Positions 36,520 to 44,058 of a stretch of 64,000 nt of DNA are shown piece by piece. The position numbers and the translations under genes are program-made. How positions within the stretch are numbered: position 1 is the stretch's first letter; the number at the start of each line of letters is the position of its first letter. Below the pieces are notes generated by a model, which had not been told where the DNA came from, did not search any database, and was given only the letters and a program-made list of their open reading frames with translations. The DNA is from Paraburkholderia monticola (GTDB taxonomy: Bacteria; Pseudomonadota; Gammaproteobacteria; Burkholderiales; Burkholderiaceae), in assembly GCF_001580545.1 (NCBI RefSeq), contig NZ_LRBG01000022.1, positions 248,001 to 312,000 of the forward strand, read 5' to 3'.

Positions 36520-37107
36520 TTTCCGCGAGGTTTTCTGCGGGCGCGCTGCCGGCTATGCGCGGCGACGCGTTGTGCCTACGCCCCACACTTATCCTGCACG
36601 CGTGTCCAAGGCGCCCGCTGCGCTGGCATTGCGTCGCTTTTCTCAGCGGTCCATCTGGCCGCGACGCGGCTGCCGGTAACTTCTTTCCACGTTCCCAAAT
36701 TTATTAAGATACGATACAGAACGAATTTAATATTAAAAAGCAATGTGCATTGGGTCTGCGCGTCAATAAAATTCGGCCTGACATTGACGTTTATTGACAA
36801 ATATTTCGATATTCTTCTATTTCAAATTTCGACGGGCGCTGTCCACAATACGCCCTGATAAGGCGTTGCGCACGGTCAGTCGCCGCCCGCATTCACGCTA
36901 TCCGCGCAAGTAAATATAAGTCACGGTTGATGCTGAATGCGTAAATTCATCTCGAATTTAAGTCAGTCAGTCAGGCAGGGTCCTTTTGTCTATTCTAACG
37001 AGTGTGATTTTTATGAATGGAGGGGCGCCAAGATTTTTCGCAGGGGTTTGAAGAATCGGTTGGTAGAGCTGTAGTGGTGATCGATAACCATCGTTTGGAG
37101 GTGGGTT
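36520..37107. other. A+T-rich intergenic region before the response regulator gene
   Basis: About 590 bp. From roughly 36680 to 37000 the sequence is rich in A/T runs (for example AATTTAATATTAAAAAG at 36724-36740), in contrast with the GC-rich neighbours. It holds repeated ATTGAC words (36782-36801) and a short GTCA repeat (36962-36973). A 74-codon minus-strand frame (36576-36800) crosses the composition boundary and is not convincing. The stretch could be the leader/promoter of the regulator or part of an imported segment. Confidence 0.6.
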
Positions 37108-37746
37108 TTGTTTACTAAGATTGCTATCGCGGACGGAAATTCTATTCTGCGAATAGGAATGCGATGTGTTTTAGGCGCTCAGGGCGGCTTGAGGGTGGTC
37201 GGCGAGGCAGAAGACTCCACGGCAATCGTCGAATTGCTTCAGGAAAAAGAGGTCGACGTGCTGCTGAGCGATTTCGAGATCCCCGGGGAGATGTACAGGG
37301 ACGGCAGCGCCCTGATGGCACTGTTGCGCCGAACCTATCCGTCCACCAAGGTCATCTTCGTCACCACGCTCACCAATCCTTTGCTATTGAGAGCTGTAGT
37401 CAAATCGCGGGCACATGGGGTACTGCTGAAAAACGACTCGCCGGAAGAAGTGATTAGCGCGGTGCGTTCCGTTTCTCGTGGTCAATTCTATATCGCACCT
37501 TCAGTGCGGCGTATTACCGGTATCAGCGATTGCGAAGAATTCGACGCAATGAAAGTCGGACATCTGTCGGTACGCGAAGGAGAAGTGCTGCGCTTATATG
37601 TTAGCGGCATGAGCATCAGCGAAATCGCGGCATTGAGTCATCGCAGCCTGCAAACCGTCAGTACCCAACGCAAGCAGGGGATGAAAAAACTCGGCCTTAC
37701 TAACGACCGTGAGTTGTTCGAATACATGCTGCCCTCGCGGAGCTAG
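37108..37746 (+). CDS. RcsB/LuxR-type two-component response regulator
   Basis: A 212-residue regulator with an N-terminal receiver domain (about 3-120) and a C-terminal LuxR-type HTH (about 150-210). The phospho-acceptor is D55 (LLSDFEIPG). The switch Thr (VIFVTT) and Lys (GVLLKND) are present, but the usual acidic pair near the start is reduced to one Asp (IADGN). The HTH (LSVREGEVLRLYVSG, then RSLQTVSTQRKQGMKKLGL) most resembles RcsB-type regulators. The start is TTG 37108 with a strong GGAGGTG site (37097-37103). No sensor kinase is adjacent. It precedes a broken fimbrial subunit gene, so control of fimbriae is a reasonable inference. Its codon use is less GC-biased than its neighbours'. 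Confidence 0.85.
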   Translation: MFTKIAIADGNSILRIGMRCVLGAQGGLRVVGEAEDSTAIVELLQEKEVDVLLSDFEIPGEMYRDGSALMALLRRTYPSTKVIFVTTLTNPLLLRAVVKSRAHGVLLKNDSPEEVISAVRSVSRGQFYIAPSVRRITGISDCEEFDAMKVGHLSVREGEVLRLYVSGMSISEIAALSHRSLQTVSTQRKQGMKKLGLTNDRELFEYMLPSRS

Positions 37747-37902
37747 CTGTCTCGGCCTATGGCTGACTCAAACTGTTCATCTGGGTGGCTTGGATTAAGT
37801 TGCTCATAAAAATAATAGTATGGATGCGAACTGATTTAGGATGGATCTTGAATTCCTATTCAGACCATCTTTAATTCGATGTTGCAGTTGACAGGGAACA
37901 AA

Positions 37903-38049
37903 ATGAAAACGGCGCATTCACTCGCATGTGCGGGAGTCGTGGCGGCGATTGGCATTGTGTCGGCCGCGTTCGCTGCCGACAGCACGATCACCTTCAACGG
38001 CAACATCACGGCGCAGACCTGAACGATCAGCGGCAACCGCGTCGTTTAG
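37903..38049 (+). pseudogene. Truncated type-1 fimbrial major subunit (fimA-like) remnant
   Basis: From ATG 37903 the frame encodes a signal peptide (MKTAHSLACAGVVAAIGIVS, cleavage near AFA-AD) and the start of a chaperone-usher pilin (STITFNGNITAQT). It then hits TGA at 38020-38022, where pilins have the conserved disulfide Cys (TGC), and continues in frame as TISGNRVV to TAG at 38047-38049. That stop lies on top of the end of the porin gene. So the subunit has a nonsense change and has lost about three quarters of its length, with usher and chaperone genes absent. A CAGGGA ribosome site precedes the start. Confidence 0.85.
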
Positions 38050-39230
38050 AACGCGTGCCGCAACCCCACCATGCCGACGAACTGCGACGGACCCGACGAG
38101 GGCGTCGTGTTCTGCGAGTCGCCGACCACCGCGACCGCGTCGGCGATGCTCACACCGCTGCCCGACGCGATCAGCGACTTGCCGCCCGCGTGCTGATAGG
38201 CTTCGAGCGCGTACAGCGTGGTGCGCGTCGAGAGGTTATAGGTTTGTTCGAGCGAGATCTGGTGATAGTGCGCCGGATCGGTGATGCCGTTCGCCTGACT
38301 CGCTTGCGTAAAGCTATATCCGCCGCCGAAGGTCACGCTCGGCGTGATTCGGTACGTCGCAATCGCGCCGTACGTGTTGAACACGGCCTTGTCGAAGAAC
38401 AGCGACCCGTGGCCCGGCGCGTACTGCACGTTCGAGTAGTTGAGGCCAACCATCAGATCGTGCCACGTATAGCGGCCCGCCGCGGCGAACAGCTGCGCGC
38501 TGCGCGCGCTCGCATAGCCGTTGTTGACCGGCGAGTTGATCGCGAAGCTGCCGAGCGCCGCGCTCGTTGCGATGTCCTTCAGTTTCACGTAGCCGGCCGC
38601 GATCGACACCGGCTGGAAGTCGTAGCGCAGCGCCGCGCTGAACAGGCTGCCGTTCGCGACGCTGCCGGGCACGCCGCCGAGGCCGTACTGCGCGCTTGCC
38701 TGCAGACCCGCGATGGTCGGCGATAGATAGGTTACCGAATTATTGAAGCGCAGCGTCGTGTCGAGGGCGTCGACATCGCCCGGGTGCGCGCCGGTCGCGC
38801 CGGTCAGCACGCCGGTCGGCCCGAGTGCGCCGACCATATTGAAGTAGGGCGTGTACTGGCGGCCGAGCGTGACCGTGCCGTAGCGGTCGTTCGCGAGTCC
38901 GACATAGGCCTGGCGGTTGAACAGATAACCCGCGGTGCTTTGCGCGCCGGTCAGTGAATTGAAGCCGCTCTCCAGCCGGAAGATCGCCTTCGTGCCACCG
39001 CCGAGATCTTCCGAGCCGAGGAAGCCGAACTTGCTCGCCTGCAGGTTGCCCTGGCTCATGTAGAAGTTCGAATGCCCCTTCTGGTTGCTGGAATAGGCGA
39101 ACGCGTTGTCGACGACACCGTACAGCGTGACGCTGCTTTGCGCCGATGCGCTGGTCGACAACGCGGCGCCCGCAAACGGCAGGCAGCAGAGGGCTAACGC
39201 GCGGGCGAGCGCGCGCGGGGTGGTCTTCAT
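38046..39230 (-). CDS. Outer-membrane porin, Opc-like (Gram-negative porin family)
   Basis: A 394-residue precursor with a signal peptide (cleavage after STSASA) and a mature part that begins QSSVTLYGVVDNAFAYSSN, as in beta-proteobacterial general porins. Many alternating beta strands follow, with RQAYVGLANDRYGTVTLGRQ typical of the family. The chain ends in a Phe (GLRHAF), the outer-membrane assembly signal. It should form a trimeric 16-stranded channel. It is the last gene of the MFS-GH31-porin run on the minus strand, 96 bp after GH31, so it may serve uptake of the glycoside. The fimbrial remnant abuts its 3' end. Confidence 0.93.
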   Translation of the reverse strand: MKTTPRALARALALCCLPFAGAALSTSASAQSSVTLYGVVDNAFAYSSNQKGHSNFYMSQGNLQASKFGFLGSEDLGGGTKAIFRLESGFNSLTGAQSTAGYLFNRQAYVGLANDRYGTVTLGRQYTPYFNMVGALGPTGVLTGATGAHPGDVDALDTTLRFNNSVTYLSPTIAGLQASAQYGLGGVPGSVANGSLFSAALRYDFQPVSIAAGYVKLKDIATSAALGSFAINSPVNNGYASARSAQLFAAAGRYTWHDLMVGLNYSNVQYAPGHGSLFFDKAVFNTYGAIATYRITPSVTFGGGYSFTQASQANGITDPAHYHQISLEQTYNLSTRTTLYALEAYQHAGGKSLIASGSGVSIADAVAVVGDSQNTTPSSGPSQFVGMVGLRHAF

Positions 39231-39326
39231 GGGGATGTCTCCAGACTGAGTGCACGGCCTGATCCCTCAGGCCCGTGCGGTTTGTTGTTCAGTGCCTAGT
39301 CGTGCGAGTCGTTGCTCGTGTGTGTG

Positions 39327-41750
39327 TCAGTGCGGCAGCGCAATCGTCAGGCAGCGCCAGCCGTGCGCGGTGTGATCGGCCGCGAGCGTGCCGTTCGTGC
39401 AGACGACGGCGCGGGTTTCGTGCATCGGCACGAACACGCGCACTCGAGATTGCGCGTGGGGCATCCATTGCGGACGCTCGAGCGTCACGCGCAACGTATT
39501 CGCGTCGCTTATCAGCGTGACGTTCCAGCGGCCTTGCTCGCCGTTGCGCCAGGCTTCGGTCTCGCCGTCGTCCTCGATCGAGCCGCCTTGCGCGGTGCCC
39601 GCGCCGGCATAGGGAACCGCGAGGAAAGCGCGCTCGTCGGCGGGACGGCCGAAGTGCTGCTCGGCGACGTTCAGCGGAACCACGCCGCCTTCGCGCAGCA
39701 GGAACACCGGACGCTCGAACGGCGCAGGCAGCGTGACGGTCTGGCCGCCGTCGAAGGCCTCGCCGCTCCAGTACGACACCCAGCGCGGTCCGGCCGGCAG
39801 GTACACGTCGCGCGTGCTCTGGCCCGGATCGACCACCGGCGCGACCAGCATCGACGAGCCGAGCATCATGTCGTCGCCGTCGACGAGGCAGCGCGGATCG
39901 TGCGGGAACTCCGCGAACAGCGGCCGCAGCACCGGCTCGTACGCGCTATGCGATTGCCACAGCAACTCGTACAGGTAAGGGATCAGGCGATAGCGCAGCT
40001 TGATCAGGTCGGCGACGTGTTGGGTGACTTCGGGATGCATCCACGGCTCGTTGACCGTGCCGTCGTCGTTCCACGAGTGAATCGAAAAGCGCGGCAGGAA
40101 GATACCGAATGCGACCCAGCGCGCGAACAGTTCCGGGTCCGGCGCCGGGCCCGAGAAGCCACCGATGTCGTGGCCGCTATTCGACACGCCCGACATCGCG
40201 AGACCAAGCCCCATCTTCAGATTGAAGCGCAGCGTTTCCCACGACGTGTAGTTATCGCCGGACCACGTTTGTACGTAGCGATGCATGCCGACGCCGCCTG
40301 AGCGCGACACGAGGAACGGGCGCCTGTCAGGCGCGTGCTCGCGCTGCGCGTCGTGCGACGCGCGCATCATCAGTTGCGTCTGCAATACCTTCGCCTGGTG
40401 TGCCGGATAGGGCTTGCCGAAGCCGCGCGCGATCGCATGCGGCGACCAGATCTCGAACTCATTGTTGTCGTTCCACGTGGCCGCGATGCCGTATTTGAGC
40501 AACGCATCCTTCACGCGAGCCTTCCACCAGTCGATCGTCGCGGGATTCGTGAAGTCGAGATAGGCGCCGACTTCGTCCCAGAACTGCACCCACGCGGGGT
40601 CGCCATCGGGCGCTTCGATCAGCAGACCTGCTTTGGCGACTTCATCGAACGCCGGATGGTCCTGCAGCAGACATGGCTTGATGTTCGCGCACAAGCGCAC
40701 ACCTTCATCCAGATAGCTTCGCACGAAGCGATCGATGTCCGGAAACTTCTCGTGATTCCAGTTGAACACGTAGCGCTTCGGCCCGATCGACGTATAGCCC
40801 GACGACAGATGGAACGAATCGCACAGCACGTCGTGCTTGCGGCATTGCTCGATGAAGTCGCCCATCTGCTGCTGCGCATCCGGCGCGTCGGTGTAGCTCA
40901 TCGTCGAGCCCGAGTAGCCGAGGCCCCACTTCGGCATCCACGCGGGACGCCCGGTGAGCCAAGTGAAGCGGCGCACCGCGTCGAGCGGTGAGCCCGGCGA
41001 CGCGATGAAGTAGTAGTCGAGATCGCCATGCTCGGCGATGAAGTGCCGGTAGTGGCCGTGATAGTTGTCGAGCTCGCGGCCCATGTCGAAGCGGCAATCG
41101 GCGAGCGTGTCGTAGAAGAGGCCGAAGCCCGTCGACGTCTGCGGCTGCCACGTCAGGTAGAACGGGATGTGCTTGTACAGCGGGTCGGTGGTGCGCGCGC
41201 TGTAGCCCATCGCGTCGATGTTGCGCATCTCGTAGCTTTGCTGCGCGCGATCGAGCGAGCCGGCACGCTCGCCGAGGCCCACGTACATTTCGTCGCGGCG
41301 GCGCTCGACATAGTGATAGACCCGCGAGTCCCACCAGCCGAAGTTGTATGCCTGGGTTTTGCGATCGCTCATCACGCGATGCCACGTGCCTTCGTGCAGG
41401 ATGTCCCATGCGCAGGCGCCGCCCTCGCGCGCGACGCTCACGCGCACCCGCGCCGTTTCGATCACGACGTGACCGTCTGCTTCGTCGACCGTGAACGACG
41501 GCGGTGTGAAGCCGCTCAGGTCGCGGCGCTCGCGGCCTTCGAGCGGCACGTCGTCCGCACCGGGCGCGATCGCCCACGTGCGCGGGCCGCGCGTTTCGCC
41601 GTCCGGCAGCACGAGCACGCGGATGATGTCTTCGGCGAGCACGAACAGCTCGATGCGGCAATTCGGCTGCGCGCTCAGGACGACCGGGTTGCCCGCGGGG
41701 GTCGACAGCGCGAAGCGCGGTGGATGTTTGAGATTGATCTGTGAACGCAT
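39327..41750 (-). CDS. Glycoside hydrolase family 31 (alpha-glucosidase/alpha-xylosidase)
   Basis: An 807-residue cytoplasmic GH31 enzyme, retaining mechanism. The nucleophile is D428 in WNDNNE (426-431) and the acid/base is D499 in WSGDN (496-500). Other family segments are PFYLTWQ, GLGYSGSTMSYTD and HDIGGFSG. The length and N-terminal beta-sandwich fit YicI-type or alpha-glucosidase members; exact substrate (alpha-xyloside, maltooligosaccharide or other) cannot be read. No signal peptide is visible, so the substrate must be imported, in line with the MFS gene 31 bp upstream. I chose ATG 41750 (MRSQINLKH). Confidence 0.9.
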   Translation of the reverse strand: MRSQINLKHPPRFALSTPAGNPVVLSAQPNCRIELFVLAEDIIRVLVLPDGETRGPRTWAIAPGADDVPLEGRERRDLSGFTPPSFTVDEADGHVVIETARVRVSVAREGGACAWDILHEGTWHRVMSDRKTQAYNFGWWDSRVYHYVERRRDEMYVGLGERAGSLDRAQQSYEMRNIDAMGYSARTTDPLYKHIPFYLTWQPQTSTGFGLFYDTLADCRFDMGRELDNYHGHYRHFIAEHGDLDYYFIASPGSPLDAVRRFTWLTGRPAWMPKWGLGYSGSTMSYTDAPDAQQQMGDFIEQCRKHDVLCDSFHLSSGYTSIGPKRYVFNWNHEKFPDIDRFVRSYLDEGVRLCANIKPCLLQDHPAFDEVAKAGLLIEAPDGDPAWVQFWDEVGAYLDFTNPATIDWWKARVKDALLKYGIAATWNDNNEFEIWSPHAIARGFGKPYPAHQAKVLQTQLMMRASHDAQREHAPDRRPFLVSRSGGVGMHRYVQTWSGDNYTSWETLRFNLKMGLGLAMSGVSNSGHDIGGFSGPAPDPELFARWVAFGIFLPRFSIHSWNDDGTVNEPWMHPEVTQHVADLIKLRYRLIPYLYELLWQSHSAYEPVLRPLFAEFPHDPRCLVDGDDMMLGSSMLVAPVVDPGQSTRDVYLPAGPRWVSYWSGEAFDGGQTVTLPAPFERPVFLLREGGVVPLNVAEQHFGRPADERAFLAVPYAGAGTAQGGSIEDDGETEAWRNGEQGRWNVTLISDANTLRVTLERPQWMPHAQSRVRVFVPMHETRAVVCTNGTLAADHTAHGWRCLTIALPH

Positions 41751-41781
41751 GATGAGTCTTCTTAAGGATCCGGCAGTCAGG

Positions 41782-43068
41782 TCAGGCAGCAGGGTTGACG
41801 CCGAGGTCGGCGCGGTGCGCGCGGCCATGGCGCGGCACACCGCGCATCAGGATGATCAGCAGCGTCGCGCCGATGAGGTCGAACGCACCGAGCGCGCCGA
41901 ATAGCGGCGTGTAGCCGATCGAATCGGCGAGCGCGCCGACCATCAGCGAGAAGCCGAGGCCGCCGATCCACGCGGCCATGCCCGCGAAGCCTGCGACGGT
42001 GCCGACTTCGCCCGGATCGAACACGTCGGCGGCGAGTGTGTTGACGAGTGCCGAGATCATCTGGTGCGCGAAGCCGCCGACGCAGAAGAGGGCGATGGCC
42101 TGATACGGCGACGCGACGAGACCGATGGACGCCGGGCCGAGCATCATCAACGCGCCGAGCACGACGCCCGAGATGCGCGACCAGATCAGCGGCACGCGAA
42201 AATGCTTCATCAGGAACGGCGACAGATAACCGCCGAACAGGCCGCCCAGGTCCGCGGCGAGAAACGGTAGCCACGCGAACATCGCGATCTGCTTCAGATC
42301 CATATGACGCTGCGTGGCGAGATAAAGCGGAATCCAGAAGCTGAACGTTTGCCACGCGGGCTCGGCGAAAAAGCGCGCCTGCGCGATTGCCCAGAAGCGG
42401 CGCGTGCGCAGCACTTCGCGCACGCTTGCGCGGCGCCCCGCGGGCGGCGCCTGGCCTTCGACGATCGCGCTGCGCTCGGCGACGCTCACGCGCTTGTGCT
42501 CGGCGGGCGAGCGGTACAGCACGAACCATGCGGCGGCCCACACGAAGCCGAGCGCGCCGGTCACGGCGAACGCGCTTTGCCAGCCGTAGCGCAGCGACAG
42601 GAACACGACGAGCGGCGGCGCGAGCAGCGAGCCGAGCGAAGTGCCCGCATTGAAATAGCCGACCGCGACGGACTTCTCGCGATCGGGAAACCATTCGGCG
42701 ACGACCTTCATGCCGGCCGGAATCGCGACCGCTTCGGCGAGGCCCATGAAGCCACGCAACGCGGCGAGCGAAAACCAGCTGCCCGCGAAGCCGTGGAATA
42801 CGCCGACCACCGACCACAGGCACGCGAACAGCGCAAAACCGAGCCGCAGGCCGATCAGGTCGATGATCAGGCCGCAGACGGGCTGCATCACCGTATAGCC
42901 GACCTGGAACGCGCCGACCACGTACGAGTACTGCTGCGTGCTCATATGCAGCAGCTTCATCAGCTCGGGGGCCATCACACCGAGCGCGTTGCGCGACAGA
43001 TAGTTGACGATCGTCCCCGCGCAAACGAGGGCGATGATCCACCAGCGCAATCCCTTGATCGTTTTCAA
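41782..43068 (-). CDS. MFS transporter, anion/sugar-acid symporter (ACS-like) type
   Basis: A 428-residue MFS permease with about twelve hydrophobic segments. The N-terminus (WWIIALVCAGTIVNYLSRNA) and the segment RGFMGLAEAVAIPAGMKVVA, WFPDREKSVAVGYFNAG match the ACS/ExuT group that moves hexuronates and related organic anions. Its position as the first gene before GH31 and a porin suggests it brings a glycoside or sugar acid into the cell. The substrate is unknown; a glucuronide or other acidic glycoside would fit both partners. The operon start faces the intergenic region with repeated GAACAT sites. Confidence 0.87.
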   Translation of the reverse strand: MKTIKGLRWWIIALVCAGTIVNYLSRNALGVMAPELMKLLHMSTQQYSYVVGAFQVGYTVMQPVCGLIIDLIGLRLGFALFACLWSVVGVFHGFAGSWFSLAALRGFMGLAEAVAIPAGMKVVAEWFPDREKSVAVGYFNAGTSLGSLLAPPLVVFLSLRYGWQSAFAVTGALGFVWAAAWFVLYRSPAEHKRVSVAERSAIVEGQAPPAGRRASVREVLRTRRFWAIAQARFFAEPAWQTFSFWIPLYLATQRHMDLKQIAMFAWLPFLAADLGGLFGGYLSPFLMKHFRVPLIWSRISGVVLGALMMLGPASIGLVASPYQAIALFCVGGFAHQMISALVNTLAADVFDPGEVGTVAGFAGMAAWIGGLGFSLMVGALADSIGYTPLFGALGAFDLIGATLLIILMRGVPRHGRAHRADLGVNPAA

Positions 43069-43530
43069 AATCAGTCTCCGTGGCGCATCAGGCCGTTGCT
43101 TTCGGGGCAGTGGTCAAGCATGCGCGAATTCGAACATTTATTGATTTTCACTGGCGGTCATCCTACCACTTCGAAACAGCCTAGATATCCGGGAAAACCA
43201 TAGGCATCGCCGTGCCACGGCTTGATTATTCGGGATAAGTTGATGAATTGCAGCTGAATATGAACGAGAGGTCGGATGACTTCATCGCAAAATACCGAAC
43301 ATGGATGTTCTTTCGAACATGAAAATGTTCGTTTGACTAAGAGTCGCGAGCGGAGCGGTCCGCCCCCGCGCGGCGGGCGCTTTTTCACCGCCGTCTGGCC
43401 GATGTAACCAGACGTTACGCGGCGGCGAGAGCGGCGATTTTCGGCATCAGTTATTACAAACTTGAAATACGCGCGTTGCTGCCTTGCGTTATATTTCCGC
43501 CAACAAAACATGTTCCTACAAAGGTGATCA
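43069..43530. other. Intergenic region between the MFS operon and the small exported protein gene
   Basis: 462 bp between divergent genes. It contains six GAACAT/ATGTTC half-sites (separate entry), a 7-bp perfect inverted repeat CGTCTGG / CCAGACG (43392-43398 and 43408-43414), and a CGCCC...GGGCG stem followed by five T (ending about 43385). No coding frame is convincing. Confidence 0.6.
43132..43515. promoter_or_regulatory. Cluster of GAACAT / ATGTTC half-sites (candidate operators)
   Basis: GAACAT occurs at 43132-43137, 43297-43302 and 43315-43320, and its complement ATGTTC at 43305-43310, 43325-43330 and 43510-43515. They make two inverted pairs, GAACAT-N2-ATGTTC (43297-43310) and CGAACAT-N4-ATGTTCG (43314-43331). 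The first site is 64 bp upstream of the MFS start; the last is 16 bp upstream of the small exported protein gene. Confidence 0.6.
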
Positions 43531-43878
43531 ATGAAGTCCGCTCGTCTTGTTCCGCTTATGCTCGGGGTGTTGACGTTGGCTGCATCGGGTGCCGCGATGG
43601 CCGCGGGGCTCAACGTCGGGGTCAATATCGGCATTCCCGCGCCGGTCTACGTCGCACCGGCTCCGATCTACGCACCGCCGCCGCCACCTCCGCCGCCCGT
43701 CGTCTATCAGCCGGCTCCCGTGTACTACGGTGGCCCGCAAATCGTGATCGGCTGGCACGGCGATCGTTACTGGGACGGCCATCGCTACTGGGCGCGTGAC
43801 GACTGGTATCGCCACCATCCGCCGGGCCACCGCGACTATGCGCGCGGTCACTACGACGAGCATCGTGGCTGGCACTGA
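43531..43878 (+). CDS. Small exported Pro/His/Tyr/Trp-rich protein
   Basis: A 115-residue precursor with a clear signal peptide (MKSARLVPLMLGVLTLAASG, cleavage near AMA-AG). The mature part has a Pro-rich stretch (about 35-65, eight consecutive prolines) and then a Trp/Tyr/His/Arg/Asp-rich C-terminus (GWHGDRYWDGHRYW, DWYRHHPPGH). Similar small exported proteins are frequent in Burkholderia and have no known function; the His-rich tail could bind metal or polyanions, which is a guess. It is followed by its own terminator. Confidence 0.8.
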   Translation: MKSARLVPLMLGVLTLAASGAAMAAGLNVGVNIGIPAPVYVAPAPIYAPPPPPPPPVVYQPAPVYYGGPQIVIGWHGDRYWDGHRYWARDDWYRHHPPGHRDYARGHYDEHRGWH

Positions 43879-43918
43879 GTCGGCACCGAAACGCGCCGAA
43901 CTGCTGCAAGCAGACACC

Positions 43919-43947
43919 AAACCGCCCCTCGAGGGCGGTTTTTGTTT
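43919..43947 (+). terminator. Terminator after the small exported protein gene
   Basis: AAACCGCCC (43919-43927) / GGGCGGTTT (43933-43941), loop CTCGA, then TTGTTTG. Confidence 0.88.
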
Positions 43948-44058
43948 GTATGCACACATGGATGGCTCGGGCATTTCGTCGCAGTCGCCTGCCAGAGCGG
44001 GCAAGGTAATTGGGTAGAATTGCCCCCATCGCCACTGCCCACTTACCAGCACGACTCC

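Noticed and set aside
36576..36800. 74-codon minus-strand frame in the A+T-rich region after tRNA-Ser.
   Set aside because: It spans the change of base composition, begins in A/T-rich and ends in GC-rich sequence, has no visible ribosome site and no domain.
36377..38050. Possible attachment site: a repeat of the tRNA-Ser 3' end near the fimbrial remnant.
   Set aside because: I searched the following 1.6 kb by eye and saw no copy of the tRNA 3' end, nor any integrase gene.
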